A stretch of DNA of 64,000 nt from SIG455 sp045589495. Its GTDB lineage: Bacteria > Bacillota > Clostridia > UMGS1810. A model generated the notes under the pieces. That model was not told the DNA's origin and made no database searches. It was given only the letters and a program-made list of their open reading frames with translations. Positions 34,143 to 43,271 of this stretch are shown here, one piece after another. The DNA lies in NCBI GenBank assembly GCA_045589495.1, contig JAZNPF010000017.1:11299-75298 (forward strand). Reading direction: 5' to 3'. Position 1 is the stretch's first letter; each line of letters opens with the position of its first letter. Both the position numbers and the translations under genes were made by a program.

Positions 34143-35678
34143 ATGGATATTTTTGCATTTTCTATTTACTTTGTGGCAATGATTGTCATAGGTATTTATT
34201 TCTTCTTTAAATCTAAAGAAGTAACTGAAAAGGATTATTTCCTTGGCGGACGTGCTATGGGTCCGTGGGTGACGGCTATGAGTGCTCAGGCGTCTGATAT
34301 GAGTGCATGGCTTCTTATGGGATTGCCTGGAAGCATACTTGCATTCGGATTTGGTCAGGCGTGGATTGGTATCGGTCTTGCTATCGGTACTGCGGCAAAC
34401 TGGATTCTTGTTGCAAAAAGACTTCGCAAATTTTCAAAAGCGGCTAACGATTCAATTACTCTTCCGCAATATCTTTCAAACAGATTTGCTTCTAAAAGCC
34501 ATGCGGTAAGTATTATCTGTGCAATAGTCTTCTTGGTTTGCTTTACAATATATGTTGCGTCTGCTTTTGTAGCAGGTGCAGATGTGTTTACAACACTTGT
34601 TCCTTCACTTTCAAGAACAACTGCAATGATTATTTTTGCTGCTATCGTAGTTGTATATACTTTCCTTGGCGGATTTAGCGCAGTTTGCTGGACAGATTTC
34701 TTCCAGGGACTCCTTATGATTTGCGCATTACTTATTGTGCCGATTGTAGTTGCTTTTACAAAAGACCTTGATACTGCAGCACTTACAACTGTGTATACCG
34801 GACCTAACGGCGAGGAATTCGAGTTTGTTGCTAATTTCTTCAATGCAAGTTGGAAAGACATAGTTTCCGGTCTTGGCTGGGGACTTGGATATTTCGGTAT
34901 GCCACACATCATTGTAAGATTTATGGCTATTGAAAAACCATCTATGGTAAAAAAATCTGCAACTGTTGCTATCATCTGGGTGGTGCTTTCACTTGCTGCA
35001 ACTGTAGTGATTGCATATCTTGGCAGAATGTTTGTTTATTCAAACGGAACAGACCTTTCTGAAGTATTACTTGCAAACGGAAAACAGTCATTGATATTTG
35101 TTGAACTTGCACGTGATGTATTCCCTGCGTTTATTGCAGGACTCTTACTCGCTGCAATAATTGCCGCAAGTATGTCTACGGCTGACTCTCAACTTCTTGT
35201 TGCAGCATCATCATTCTCAAGTGACTTGTACAAACCTTTGGTAAGAAAAAATGCGTCAAACAAAGAAATGCTCTGGGTGAGCCGTGCAATAGTTATAGTT
35301 ATTGCGGTTATTGCATACTTTATTGCAAGCAGTAAAGGAAAAGCGGCTCAGGCGATAATGGATCTTGTATCAAATGCATGGGGTATATTCGGTGCTGCTT
35401 TTGGACCTGCTGTATTGCTTTCTCTCTTCTGGAAGAGATTTACATATAAAGGTGCAGTTGCAGGTATATTGGTTGGTGCCATTGTGGATATGCTCTGGTT
35501 GTGGATGCCGGTTTCGGGCGGCTCTGCACTTACTGCAGTTACCGGTGTTTACGAAATAATCCCCGGATTTATAATCGGTGGAATTGCTGCTATAGTGGTA
35601 ACACTTATTGATAAAGCACCTTCAAAAGAGGTTGAAGAAATATATGAAAGAGCAACAGACAACAGTATAGACGACTAA
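34143..35678 (+). CDS. putP: Sodium/proline symporter
   Basis: Membrane Na+/proline cotransporter of the solute:sodium symporter family, 511 residues and about 13 membrane helices. Family signatures: DYFLGGRAMGPWVTAMSAQASDMSAWLLMGLPG near the N-terminus (Na+ and proline site in the second helix), and ADSQLLVAASSFSSDLY in the later core helix, both strongly PutP-like. The ATG at 34143 is ten bases after AAAAGGAG; the 24-residue longer frame begins in the palindrome and is rejected. It is monocistronic with a strong terminator. The TetR-type regulator upstream may control it. Confidence 0.95.
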   Translation: MDIFAFSIYFVAMIVIGIYFFFKSKEVTEKDYFLGGRAMGPWVTAMSAQASDMSAWLLMGLPGSILAFGFGQAWIGIGLAIGTAANWILVAKRLRKFSKAANDSITLPQYLSNRFASKSHAVSIICAIVFLVCFTIYVASAFVAGADVFTTLVPSLSRTTAMIIFAAIVVVYTFLGGFSAVCWTDFFQGLLMICALLIVPIVVAFTKDLDTAALTTVYTGPNGEEFEFVANFFNASWKDIVSGLGWGLGYFGMPHIIVRFMAIEKPSMVKKSATVAIIWVVLSLAATVVIAYLGRMFVYSNGTDLSEVLLANGKQSLIFVELARDVFPAFIAGLLLAAIIAASMSTADSQLLVAASSFSSDLYKPLVRKNASNKEMLWVSRAIVIVIAVIAYFIASSKGKAAQAIMDLVSNAWGIFGAAFGPAVLLSLFWKRFTYKGAVAGILVGAIVDMLWLWMPVSGGSALTAVTGVYEIIPGFIIGGIAAIVVTLIDKAPSKEVEEIYERATDNSIDD

Positions 35679-35685
35679 TCTCATC

Positions 35686-35720
35686 AAAAAGTCCTATGGT
35701 GAAAACCATAGGACTTTTTT
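35686..35720 (+). terminator. Terminator of putP
   Basis: AAAAAGTCCTATGG (35686-35699), 6-nt loop, CCATAGGACTTTTTT: 14-bp perfect stem. Confidence 0.95.
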
Positions 35721-35772
35721 AATGAGTTTTTTGAACTTTGAATTTCATAAATAAATTTATCTTATTTTGTCA

Positions 35773-35801
35773 TTGAATTTGTGTGTATTGTGTGATATAC
35801 T
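35773..35801 (+). promoter_or_regulatory. Promoter of the dnaD-dnaI-ecf-truA operon
   Basis: TTGAAT (35773-35778), 17-bp spacer, TATACT (35796-35801), 33 bp before the GTG start. Confidence 0.65.
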
Positions 35802-35833
35802 AAATACACTATGAATATTATGGGGGAGTTTGC

Positions 35834-36811
35834 GTGAAAAATTTGCAAATAAAAAAGAAAGAGGCTGTCTTTTCTGTGCCGACAGCGTTTGTTGACAGAT
35901 ATATGCCATCTGCTGATGAGTTGGCGGTTAAAGTATATCTGTATTTGCTGTGCCATTTAAATGACGCAAATCTCACCGTGGAAAATACTGCTGTGTCACT
36001 TGGTGTAACAGATGAAAAGGTAATAAAAGCACTTAAATACTGGCACGAGCAATCTGTGATAACGTTTGAAGATGCTGATGGTATGTGCAGTGTGGAGTTT
36101 ACAGCGTTGGATTCATATTCAACCGCTGCTCAGGTTCAGGATGTCCCTGCGGAAGAAAACAAATCCTTTGCAGAGCCGCCAAAATATCTTGTTAAGGATA
36201 TTAACGCAGCATTAAAAACTGATAAGAACGTTCGTGATATGTTTGTTATTGCTGAGCAACTGTTGTGCAAGCCTTTAAACCACAATGATATGAAAATAAT
36301 GTATTCTTTCTATGACTGGCTCAAATTGCCCATAGATGTAATTGTTATGCTTCTGGAACATTGCACATCTATTAAAAAAATGGATTTGCGTTATATTGAA
36401 AAAGTTGCAATTACGTGGGCTGATAACGGCATAGACAATTTTGAAAAAGCCAATATATACATAAAAGGTCAGGCAAAACTTGCACGTGCAGAAAAAAAGG
36501 TTAAACGCATAATGCAGATAAGCGGCAGAGATTTAACCGAACGTGAAACTGAATTTGTGCGTACCTGGTTGCAGGAATATAAAGCAACAGAGGCAAACAT
36601 AAAAGAGGCGTATGAGATTACCGTTATGAATACAGGTAAAATGAATTTTAAATATATGGACGCTGTTTTGAAAAATCTTGGAAAAGAACCATCCGAGAAA
36701 AAGAACGGACAAAAGAAAAACACAAAATTCAATAATTTTACTGGTGATGATAATTTAAGTGACTTTGAAAAGAAAATGTTTGCGCGCAGAATGGGTATAC
36801 CGGAACAATAA
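35834..36811 (+). CDS. DnaD domain protein, primosome component
   Basis: Replication-restart/initiation protein of 325 residues. The N-terminal winged-helix part (about residues 1-95, with DELAVKVYLYLLCHLND) is followed by two DnaD/DnaB_II-type helical domains. The first is around 140-215 (MKIMYSFYDWLKLPIDVIVMLLEHC); the second is around 225-290 and includes the YxxxIxxxW-like GRDLTERETEFVRTWLQEYKATEANIKEAYEIT. These bind DNA and remodel it for helicase loading. Start is GTG at 35834, five bases after GGGGGAG. dnaI-like follows 18 bp later, the expected functional pair. Confidence 0.9.
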   Translation: MKNLQIKKKEAVFSVPTAFVDRYMPSADELAVKVYLYLLCHLNDANLTVENTAVSLGVTDEKVIKALKYWHEQSVITFEDADGMCSVEFTALDSYSTAAQVQDVPAEENKSFAEPPKYLVKDINAALKTDKNVRDMFVIAEQLLCKPLNHNDMKIMYSFYDWLKLPIDVIVMLLEHCTSIKKMDLRYIEKVAITWADNGIDNFEKANIYIKGQAKLARAEKKVKRIMQISGRDLTERETEFVRTWLQEYKATEANIKEAYEITVMNTGKMNFKYMDAVLKNLGKEPSEKKNGQKKNTKFNNFTGDDNLSDFEKKMFARRMGIPEQ

Positions 36812-36829
36812 AATAGGTGGTGAGAACAT

Positions 36830-37837
36830 TTGAGTTTTAATGCTATTGAAAAGCATATAAAGAGTGAATATGATAACCTCGTAAATACACGCAAAGAACT
36901 TAAACAAGAGCGTATGAACATGGTTTATGCGCTTGTTCCCGAAGTTGAAGAGATAGACAGAGCAATTGCTACAGTTGGTGTCCGCTATTCAACTAAAATA
37001 ATCAACGGCAATGTTTCTGCATCAGAACTTGCTTCATCTATGGAGTCCGAACTGGCAGAACTCAAGCGCAAAAGAGTAGATGTGCTTGCTAAGTACGGAA
37101 TGAGCGAAGATGTTTTTGATGTTCCTTATGAGTGTGCCCTCTGTAAGGATACAGGTGTTATAAACGACAAGAAATGTATATGCTATAAACAAAAGATAAA
37201 ACGTTTTATGGCAGAAGCGGCATCACGTATTTCAAATATACCAATTGATTTTGAAAATTGTAGTTTTAAAAATGCTGATTTTTCATTCTATAGCAAAGAT
37301 GTTGAACCATCTGTAGGTGTGTCACCTTATGATAATGCCCGAAATATTTACCGCACGTGTCTGGAATTTTGCAGAAATTTTGGTTCTTCTTACGAAAATC
37401 TGTATATTTACGGTCCTGCCGGTGTTGGTAAAACTTATCTTACGTCGTGTATGGTGGCAGAACTTTTAAATGCAGGACACGGAGTTATATATCAAACAGC
37501 GTATAAGTTGTTTAACTTTTTGGAGGATTGTCATTTTAATCGCTCAAAGATAGAAAATTCTCATCTTTTGAAAGATGCGATTTATGATTGTGAGTTGCTT
37601 ATAATCGATGATTTTGGAACAGAGTTTATTACATCGTATACACAATCCGTGTTGTTTGATTTGCTCAACACCAGACTTTTAGAGAAAAAGTCTACTATAA
37701 TAAATTCTAATCTTAATATGACTGATGTCAGAAACACTTATACCGACAGAATATCATCTCGTATTACGGGATATTTTAATCTGCTTAAGTTTGTGGGGGA
37801 AGACATCAGGGAACTAAAAAAAGAACGTAATATGTAA
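36830..37837 (+). CDS. DnaC/DnaI-like helicase loader ATPase
   Basis: AAA+ ATPase of 335 residues that loads the replicative helicase. An N-terminal helical region with a zinc-type cluster (C102, C105, C116, C118) precedes the ATPase core: Walker A GPAGVGKT at 195-202, Walker B LLIIDDFGTE, sensor-1 region STIINSNLN, and Arg finger in DRISSRITG. This order matches Bacillus DnaI. The start is TTG at 36830 after TAGGTGGTGAG. It is co-transcribed with the DnaD gene upstream. Confidence 0.92.
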   Translation: MSFNAIEKHIKSEYDNLVNTRKELKQERMNMVYALVPEVEEIDRAIATVGVRYSTKIINGNVSASELASSMESELAELKRKRVDVLAKYGMSEDVFDVPYECALCKDTGVINDKKCICYKQKIKRFMAEAASRISNIPIDFENCSFKNADFSFYSKDVEPSVGVSPYDNARNIYRTCLEFCRNFGSSYENLYIYGPAGVGKTYLTSCMVAELLNAGHGVIYQTAYKLFNFLEDCHFNRSKIENSHLLKDAIYDCELLIIDDFGTEFITSYTQSVLFDLLNTRLLEKKSTIINSNLNMTDVRNTYTDRISSRITGYFNLLKFVGEDIRELKKERNM

Positions 37838-37849
37838 AGAGGACAGAAT

Positions 37850-38725
37850 ATGTTAATTGCTGATAACTGGAAAGACTATATACTGCTTGATGCTGCTCAT
37901 GGAGAAAAAGTTGAATTCTGGGGTGATATCAAACTCCGCCGTCCTGACCCACAGGCAATATGGCAGGAGCATTGTGATGAAAAATCATGGAAAAATTTGC
38001 ACGCTCATTATCACAGAAGTGCGTCAGGCGGTGGCAGTTGGGAATATTTTAAAAAAATGCCGCAAAGTTGGCAGGTGAAATTTGAAAATTTGACTTTCAA
38101 TATTAAGCCTATGGGGTTTAAGCATACAGGACTTTTTCCTGAACAGGCTGTCAACTGGGAATTTATTATGCGTAACATAAAAAAGGCAAATCGTCCGGTA
38201 AATGTGCTTAATCTGTTTGCATACACCGGAGGTGCAACTGTTGCGGCGGCTTCTGCAGGTGCTAAAGTTGTGCACGTAGATGCTTCTAAAGGTATGACAT
38301 CGTGGGCAAAAGAAAATGCTGCTTCGTCAGGGCTTGCGGATGCTCCCATTCGGTATATAGTTGATGATGTCATTAAATTTGTTGAGCGTGAAAAACGCAG
38401 AGGCAATAAATATGACTGTATCATTATGGACCCCCCGTCTTATGGCAGAGGTCCTAAAGGCGAAATATGGAAATTTGAAGACGAATTTTATCCGCTTGTA
38501 TGTAAGTGTATGGATGTTATGAGTGATAATCCGTTGTTTTTCATAGTTAATTCTTATACTACGGGCATTTCTCCTGCAGTGGTGGGTAATGTGTTAAAAC
38601 TTACCGTTGGTAAAAAATATGATGGTAAAGTTATGGCTGATGAAATCGGGTTACCGATAAAATCTTCCGGATTGGTACTGCCGTGCGGACTTACATCCAG
38701 ATGGTATTCCAATTCGTGCGAATGA
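37850..38725 (+). CDS. Class I SAM-dependent methyltransferase, RlmI-like
   Basis: A 291-residue methyltransferase. The SAM site is VNLNLFAYTGG-like (VLNLFAYTGGATVAAASAG, around residue 120) and the catalytic-base motif is IIMDPPSYGRG near residue 198, the DPPS/F form found in large-subunit rRNA cytosine methyltransferases such as RlmI and RlmK. Unlike RlmI it lacks an N-terminal PUA domain; instead it starts with a short domain containing ADNWKDYILLDAAHGEKVEFWGDI. The target is probably rRNA, by family. It lies 12 bp after the helicase-loader gene. Confidence 0.85.
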   Translation: MLIADNWKDYILLDAAHGEKVEFWGDIKLRRPDPQAIWQEHCDEKSWKNLHAHYHRSASGGGSWEYFKKMPQSWQVKFENLTFNIKPMGFKHTGLFPEQAVNWEFIMRNIKKANRPVNVLNLFAYTGGATVAAASAGAKVVHVDASKGMTSWAKENAASSGLADAPIRYIVDDVIKFVEREKRRGNKYDCIIMDPPSYGRGPKGEIWKFEDEFYPLVCKCMDVMSDNPLFFIVNSYTTGISPAVVGNVLKLTVGKKYDGKVMADEIGLPIKSSGLVLPCGLTSRWYSNSCE

Positions 38726-38738
38726 GAGGGAATGACAA

Positions 38739-39575
38739 TTGATAGAGATACAGAATCTGACATATTCTTATAACCGTGCTGATGATAAAGTCGGCGGTCT
38801 TGCACTCAACGGAATCAACTTAACTGTAGGTGACGGTGAGTTTGTTGCTGTTTTAGGAAGAAACGGTTCGGGTAAGTCTACGCTAGCAAAACATATAAAT
38901 GCAATATTGCTTCCTATGGGAGGATATGTGTATGTTGATGGTATGGATACGTTGGATGAGAATAAAATCTGGGATATCCGCCAGAGTGCTGCTATGGTTT
39001 TCCAGAATCCTGATAATCAGATAGTTGCAACAATAGTTGAAGAAGATGTTGCGTTCGCTGCTGAAAATCTTGGAGTTCCGCCTGATGAAATTCGTGAAAG
39101 GGTGGACTATGCACTTGGTGCGGTTGGTATGTCTAAATTCAGAAAAGACGCCCCGCATCTTCTATCCGGTGGACAGAAGCAACGTATTGCAATTGCCGGA
39201 GTTATAGCAATGAAACCGAAGACAATTGTGTTTGACGAGCCTACTGCAATGCTTGATCCGTCAGGCAGAAAAGAGGTTATGAAAACCATAACGGAACTTA
39301 ACCATAAATACGGAATTACAATAATCATGATAACTCATAATATGGATGAGGCTGTGTGTGCTGACAGAGTTGTTGTAGTAGATAAAGGACGTATAATCAT
39401 AGATGACAAACCGAGGAATGTGTTTTCTGATGTTGAAAAAATGCGTCGTATCGGGTTGGATGTTCCGCAGGCAACACAGATTGCTTTTGAACTGAAAAAA
39501 GCAGGTCTGGACATAAGATGTGACATTTTGGATGAACAAGAATGTGTTGAGGAGATAATAAAACTATGCCGATAG
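38739..39575 (+). CDS. ecfA1: Energy-coupling factor transporter ATPase EcfA1
   Basis: One of the two ABC ATPases that power ECF vitamin importers, 278 residues. Walker A GRNGSGKST (about 40-48), Q-loop FQNPDNQIVATIVEEDVAF, signature LLSGGQKQRIAIAG, Walker B TIVFDEPTAMLDPSGR, switch His in ITHNMDEA. The ATIVEEDVAF stretch after the Q-loop is characteristic of the EcfA1 form. Start is TTG at 38739 after GAGAGGGA. It overlaps ecfA2 by 10 bp. Confidence 0.95.
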   Translation: MIEIQNLTYSYNRADDKVGGLALNGINLTVGDGEFVAVLGRNGSGKSTLAKHINAILLPMGGYVYVDGMDTLDENKIWDIRQSAAMVFQNPDNQIVATIVEEDVAFAAENLGVPPDEIRERVDYALGAVGMSKFRKDAPHLLSGGQKQRIAIAGVIAMKPKTIVFDEPTAMLDPSGRKEVMKTITELNHKYGITIIMITHNMDEAVCADRVVVVDKGRIIIDDKPRNVFSDVEKMRRIGLDVPQATQIAFELKKAGLDIRCDILDEQECVEEIIKLCR

Positions 39576-40426
39576 AAGTCAAAAACTTAAATCATATATA
39601 TTCAAAAGGCTCTCCGTTTGAAAAAACTGCACTTTCGGATATTTCATTCAGGATAGAAGATGGTGAATTTGTCGGACTTATAGGTCATACCGGCTCGGGT
39701 AAATCCACGCTTATTCAGCATCTTAACGGACTTTTGAAACCTGATGGAGGAAGTGTTTTTGTTGACGGGTGTGATATATCGGATAAGTCTGTAAATATGC
39801 GTGAAATACGCAGTAAAGTAGGTATTGTGTTTCAGTACCCCGAATATCAGTTGTTTGAAGAAACGGTATATAAAGACATTGCGTATGGTCCCAAGAATTT
39901 AGGGCTTAATGATGATGAAATTGATGCACGTGTGCACCATGTTGCCGAAGTTGTAGGACTTGACGAAAAATATTTTGAAAAATCGCCGTTTGAACTTTCA
40001 GGAGGACAGAAAAGGCGTGTTGCAATTGCCGGAGTGCTTGCTATGAATCCTGAAATACTTATTCTGGACGAGCCTGCTGCAGGACTTGATCCCGTGGGCA
40101 GAGATGAAATCCTTAACAGAATTAAAAAACTTCATGATGTTGAAGGCCTTACGGTTGTTCTTGTTTCACATTCAATGGAAGATATTGCACGTCTTGCAGA
40201 GCGCATAATGGTTATGTGTGACGGTGAACTGAAAATGTTTGATACTGTTGAAAATATATTTGCCCGTTCTGATGAGCTGCTGTCAATGGGGCTCAATGTC
40301 CCTCAGGCGTGTCTTGTTATGCAAGGGTTAAAGAAAAACGGAATTAACGTTAACGATAAAATCTATACTGTGGAGAAAGCCTGCAAGGAAATTCTCCGTT
40401 ATTTTGGTGAGGTGGGAAAATGCTGA
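39566..40426 (+). CDS. ecfA2: Energy-coupling factor transporter ATPase EcfA2
   Basis: Second ATPase of the ECF module, 286 residues. Walker A GHTGSGKST, Q-loop FQYPEYQLFEETVYKDIAYGP (the EcfA2 form), signature ELSGGQKRRVAIAG, Walker B ILILDEPAAGLDPVGR, switch VSHSMEDIA. It forms a heterodimer with EcfA1 and binds the coupling helices of EcfT. Overlaps with both neighbours (10 and 7 bp) indicate translational coupling. The substrate-binding S components are encoded elsewhere. Confidence 0.95.
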   Translation: MPIEVKNLNHIYSKGSPFEKTALSDISFRIEDGEFVGLIGHTGSGKSTLIQHLNGLLKPDGGSVFVDGCDISDKSVNMREIRSKVGIVFQYPEYQLFEETVYKDIAYGPKNLGLNDDEIDARVHHVAEVVGLDEKYFEKSPFELSGGQKRRVAIAGVLAMNPEILILDEPAAGLDPVGRDEILNRIKKLHDVEGLTVVLVSHSMEDIARLAERIMVMCDGELKMFDTVENIFARSDELLSMGLNVPQACLVMQGLKKNGINVNDKIYTVEKACKEILRYFGEVGKC

Positions 40427-41238
40427 AAGATATAACATTAGGGCAGTATTTTCCTATAGACTCGCCCGTACATTCTATGGATCCCCGAATTAAAATTATT
40501 CTAACACTTGTATTTATTATTGCCATATTCTTTATAAAAAGTTTGTGGGGATTCGCTGCGGTTGCACTTTATGTATTTTTCGCGGTCAAACTTTCAAGAG
40601 TGAGTTTTAAACTTGTTTTAAAAGGTGTCCGTCCCATATTGTTTCTTATAATATTTACTGCACTTATTAACCTTTTTATGACAAACGGTAAAATAGTTAA
40701 CATAGGCGGAGTTCCGCTTAAAATTGGATTTTTAAAAATTACTTCTGAGGGCGTTTACAGTGCTGTTGTTATGAGTTTAAGACTTGTGTTTCTTGTTATG
40801 GGAACATCTGTTCTGACTCTTACAACTTCACCTATACTTTTAACAGATGGTGTTGAAAAATTACTTTCACCATTTTCTAAAATAGGATTGCCTGCACACG
40901 AACTTGCTATGATGATGACTATAGCATTAAGGTTTATTCCTACACTTTTGGAAGAAACTGATAAAATTATGAAAGCACAGATGGCAAGAGGTGCTGATTT
41001 TGAAAGTGGCAATATTATAAGCAGAGCAAAATCCCTTATTCCTATCCTTGTTCCGCTTTTCATAAGTTCATTCCGCAGAGCAGACGAACTTGCTGTGGCT
41101 ATGGAGTGCAGATGTTACCGCGGCGGAAAGGGCAGAACTCGCCTTAATGAACTCAAAATAAACGGTAGGGATTGGATTGCCTGCCTTACAATGATTACTC
41201 TTATGGCGGCAATCGTGCTGATAAATATGTATTTATGA
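40420..41238 (+). CDS. ecfT: Energy-coupling factor transporter transmembrane protein EcfT
   Basis: Transmembrane scaffold of group II ECF importers, 272 residues with about five or six membrane helices (N-terminal segment ILTLVFIIAIFFIKSLWGFAAV). The two coupling motifs of the Ala-Arg-Gly type are present: AQMARGADFESG and AMECRCYRGG; the second has the expected Arg. It couples EcfA1A2 to interchangeable S proteins. It lies 7 bp before truA, the same order as in many Firmicutes. Confidence 0.95.
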   Translation: MLKDITLGQYFPIDSPVHSMDPRIKIILTLVFIIAIFFIKSLWGFAAVALYVFFAVKLSRVSFKLVLKGVRPILFLIIFTALINLFMTNGKIVNIGGVPLKIGFLKITSEGVYSAVVMSLRLVFLVMGTSVLTLTTSPILLTDGVEKLLSPFSKIGLPAHELAMMMTIALRFIPTLLEETDKIMKAQMARGADFESGNIISRAKSLIPILVPLFISSFRRADELAVAMECRCYRGGKGRTRLNELKINGRDWIACLTMITLMAAIVLINMYL

Positions 41239-41245
41239 GGTAAAT

Positions 41246-41983
41246 ATGGGTACTTATAAACTGACATTGTCGTATGACGGAACAGATTATTGCGGATTTC
41301 AACTTCAGCCTAATGGTCAAACCATTCAGGGGTGTCTTGAAGATGCACTGACAAAGGTTTATAAAACAGATATAAAAATCAAAGGTTGCAGCAGGACAGA
41401 TGCCGGAGTGCATGCGAGAATGTACGTTTGCTCATACATTGCACCCGATTGCGTTCCTGAAGATAAACTTCCGCTTGCTGTGCGTGCATATCTGCCCGAA
41501 GATATATGCGTTTCAAAATGTCAACTGGTTGATGACAGTTTTCACGCAAGGTACGATAATAACGGAAAAACATACTGCTATACCATAAATACGGCTATGT
41601 TTCAGGATGTTTTTACACGCCGTTTTGAATGGCATTATCCAAAGAAACTTGATATAGAGAAAATGCAGAAAGCCGCTGATTGCTTTTTGGGATCGCATGA
41701 TTTTTCCGGGTTTATGTCAGCGGGGAGCAATATTACAGGAACTGTCCGTACAGTCAGCAGACTTGATGTGAAACAAGATGGCGACAGAGTTAAAATATAT
41801 ATCCGGGCAGACGGCTATCTTTATAATATGGTCCGCATAATTTCCGGAACGCTTGCAATGGTGGGAAATGGAAAAATCAATCCAGATGATATGAGTGAAA
41901 TCATTGACTCGTGTGACAGAACACGTGCAGGTATAACTGCTCCGCCTGAAGGATTGACTCTTTATGAAGTCCACTATGATTGA
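41246..41983 (+). CDS. truA: tRNA pseudouridine(38-40) synthase
   Basis: Converts U38-U40 of the tRNA anticodon stem to pseudouridine. The 245-residue protein has the catalytic Asp in KGCSRTDAGVHA, with YDGTDYCGFQLQPNGQTIQG at the N-terminus and YLYNMVRIISGTLAMVG near the C-terminus. Length is standard. It ends the operon that starts with the dnaD-like gene; no good terminator is seen before the rplS promoter. Confidence 0.96.
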   Translation: MGTYKLTLSYDGTDYCGFQLQPNGQTIQGCLEDALTKVYKTDIKIKGCSRTDAGVHARMYVCSYIAPDCVPEDKLPLAVRAYLPEDICVSKCQLVDDSFHARYDNNGKTYCYTINTAMFQDVFTRRFEWHYPKKLDIEKMQKAADCFLGSHDFSGFMSAGSNITGTVRTVSRLDVKQDGDRVKIYIRADGYLYNMVRIISGTLAMVGNGKINPDDMSEIIDSCDRTRAGITAPPEGLTLYEVHYD

Positions 41984-42017
41984 TTTGAAAAAAATTGAAA
42001 AAAATCCAAAAAAACAC

Positions 42018-42046
42018 TTGCATTTATTATAAATGTGTGATAAAAT
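42018..42046 (+). promoter_or_regulatory. Promoter of rplS
   Basis: TTGCAT (42018-42023), 17-bp spacer, TAAAAT (42041-42046). Confidence 0.7.
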
Positions 42047-42052
42047 AGTTCA

Positions 42053-42130
42053 GTAACTCGGATGGTCCTCTGTAAGTCGGCTTTCAGATTGCCGTTAAAT
42101 AAGCTTAACAAGAACATCTATGATGAGAGG
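42053..42130 (+). promoter_or_regulatory. rplS 5' leader, possible L19 autoregulatory RNA
   Basis: About 85 nt of untranslated leader precede rplS and can fold: CGGC (near 42080) with GCCG (near 42093) closes a 9-nt loop. L19 leaders that bind their own protein are known in Firmicutes; I cannot match the consensus by eye, so this is a candidate only. Confidence 0.3.
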
Positions 42131-42139
42131 AGAAAAACA

Positions 42140-42481
42140 ATGAACGTAATCGAAAGCATTACACAGGAACAGATCAGAACAGATCTTCCCAAACTCTTAA
42201 TCGGTGATACCATTAAAGTTCACGTAAAGATTAAAGAGGGTACCAGAGAAAGAATTCAGGTTTTTGAAGGTACAGTTATTTCCAAAAAACACGGCGGTAT
42301 TAACGAAACATTTACCGTTAGACGTATCTCTTACGGTGTAGGTGTTGAAAGAACTTTCCCTGTTAACTCACCCAAAATTGCTAAAATTGAAGTTATCAGA
42401 CATGGTAAAGTTCGCAGAGCAAAACTTTATTACCTGCGTGACAGAGTTGGTAAAGCTGCTAAAGTTAAAGAAAAACTTTAA
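42140..42481 (+). CDS. rplS: 50S ribosomal protein L19
   Basis: Ribosomal protein at the 30S-50S interface, 113 residues, usual length. It is recognised by GDTIKVHVKIKEGTRERIQ, FEGTVISKKHGG, FTVRRISYGVGVERTFP and RRAKLYYLRDRVGKAAKVKE. The ATG at 42140 is eight bases after GAGAGGAG; a 26-residue upstream extension is inconsistent with the family. The usual rimM-trmD neighbours are absent; instead lepB follows. Confidence 0.98.
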   Translation: MNVIESITQEQIRTDLPKLLIGDTIKVHVKIKEGTRERIQVFEGTVISKKHGGINETFTVRRISYGVGVERTFPVNSPKIAKIEVIRHGKVRRAKLYYLRDRVGKAAKVKEKL

Positions 42482-42491
42482 TAACGTTGCT

Positions 42492-42520
42492 TAAAGCGGG
42501 TATTTATTACCCGCTTTATT
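42492..42520 (+). terminator. Terminator or attenuator between rplS and lepB
   Basis: TAAAGCGGGTA (42492-42502) pairs with TACCCGCTTTA (42508-42518); only a short T run follows, so read-through into lepB is likely. Confidence 0.65.
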
Positions 42521-42539
42521 CCATTAAGGAGTGAAATAA

Positions 42540-43178
42540 ATGGAAGATTTCAAAAACAATGACAATATTGACAATACTGAAGAAATTATCGAAGAAACTC
42601 AGAACACAGATGTAGTGTGCGTTGATCAGGAAGTTATTGCTCCGCCTAAAAACAGCGTAAAAAAAGAACTTCTTGACTGGGTTGTTTCTATAGTTGTTGC
42701 ACTTGCTGTGGCACTTTTTATAAGACAGTTCATTTTCACTTTAGTTCGTGTAGACGGACCTTCAATGCTTCCGACTTTGCATCACAATGACACTTTGTAT
42801 GTAAACAGGTTTATGTATTCTCCTGAAGTGGGGGATGTTATTATTTTCCGTCCTCCGAACAGTCCTGATACTCCTTATGTAAAAAGAGTTATTGCTACTG
42901 AAGGTCAGGAAGTTGTTGTTGACGCCGCTGAACAAACGGTATATGTTGATGGAGTTGCACTTGTTGAGGATTATATAAGTGAGCAGTTGGTGTCTGCAGG
43001 AACTATGAAATATCCTTATGTTGTTCCTAAAGACCATGTGTTTGTGCTTGGCGATAACAGAAATAACAGCCGTGACAGCCGTGATGCATCTGTAGGTGCA
43101 ATACCGCGTAAAAACATTATCGGAAAAGTTGTTTTCAGGCTTTTACCTGTATCAGATTTCGGTTCTGTTTATAATTGA
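42540..43178 (+). CDS. lepB: Signal peptidase I
   Basis: Membrane serine protease that removes signal peptides from exported proteins, 212 residues. An acidic N-terminal tail (residues 1-40) precedes one membrane helix (about 45-65). Catalytic Ser75 is in GPSMLPTL and catalytic Lys115 in YVKRVIA; the box E motif GDNRNNSRDSR is present. The N-terminal acidic extension is longer than in Bacillus SipS. ATG at 42540 follows AAGGAGTGAAATAA. It probably shares the rplS promoter. Confidence 0.96.
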   Translation: MEDFKNNDNIDNTEEIIEETQNTDVVCVDQEVIAPPKNSVKKELLDWVVSIVVALAVALFIRQFIFTLVRVDGPSMLPTLHHNDTLYVNRFMYSPEVGDVIIFRPPNSPDTPYVKRVIATEGQEVVVDAAEQTVYVDGVALVEDYISEQLVSAGTMKYPYVVPKDHVFVLGDNRNNSRDSRDASVGAIPRKNIIGKVVFRLLPVSDFGSVYN

Positions 43179-43200
43179 TAGAAATCTATAAATAAAATGA

Positions 43201-43230
43201 ATTAGCGTGTTGATTTTTCGACACGCTAAT
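43201..43230. repeat. Inverted repeat over the cca promoter
   Basis: ATTAGCGTGT (43201-43210) and ACACGCTAAT (43221-43230) are perfect complements; the inner bases TG/CG extend the stem with a wobble pair. It has no proper T tract for the lepB transcript and covers the -35 element and spacer of the cca promoter. Confidence 0.8.
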
Positions 43231-43238
43231 TGTATAAT
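43210..43238 (+). promoter_or_regulatory. Promoter of the cca-metA operon
   Basis: TTGATT (43210-43215), 17-bp spacer, perfect TATAAT (43233-43238), 34 bp before the ATG. Confidence 0.65.
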
Positions 43239-43271
43239 AGAATATGTAAATTGTTATAAAAGGAGAATTTT

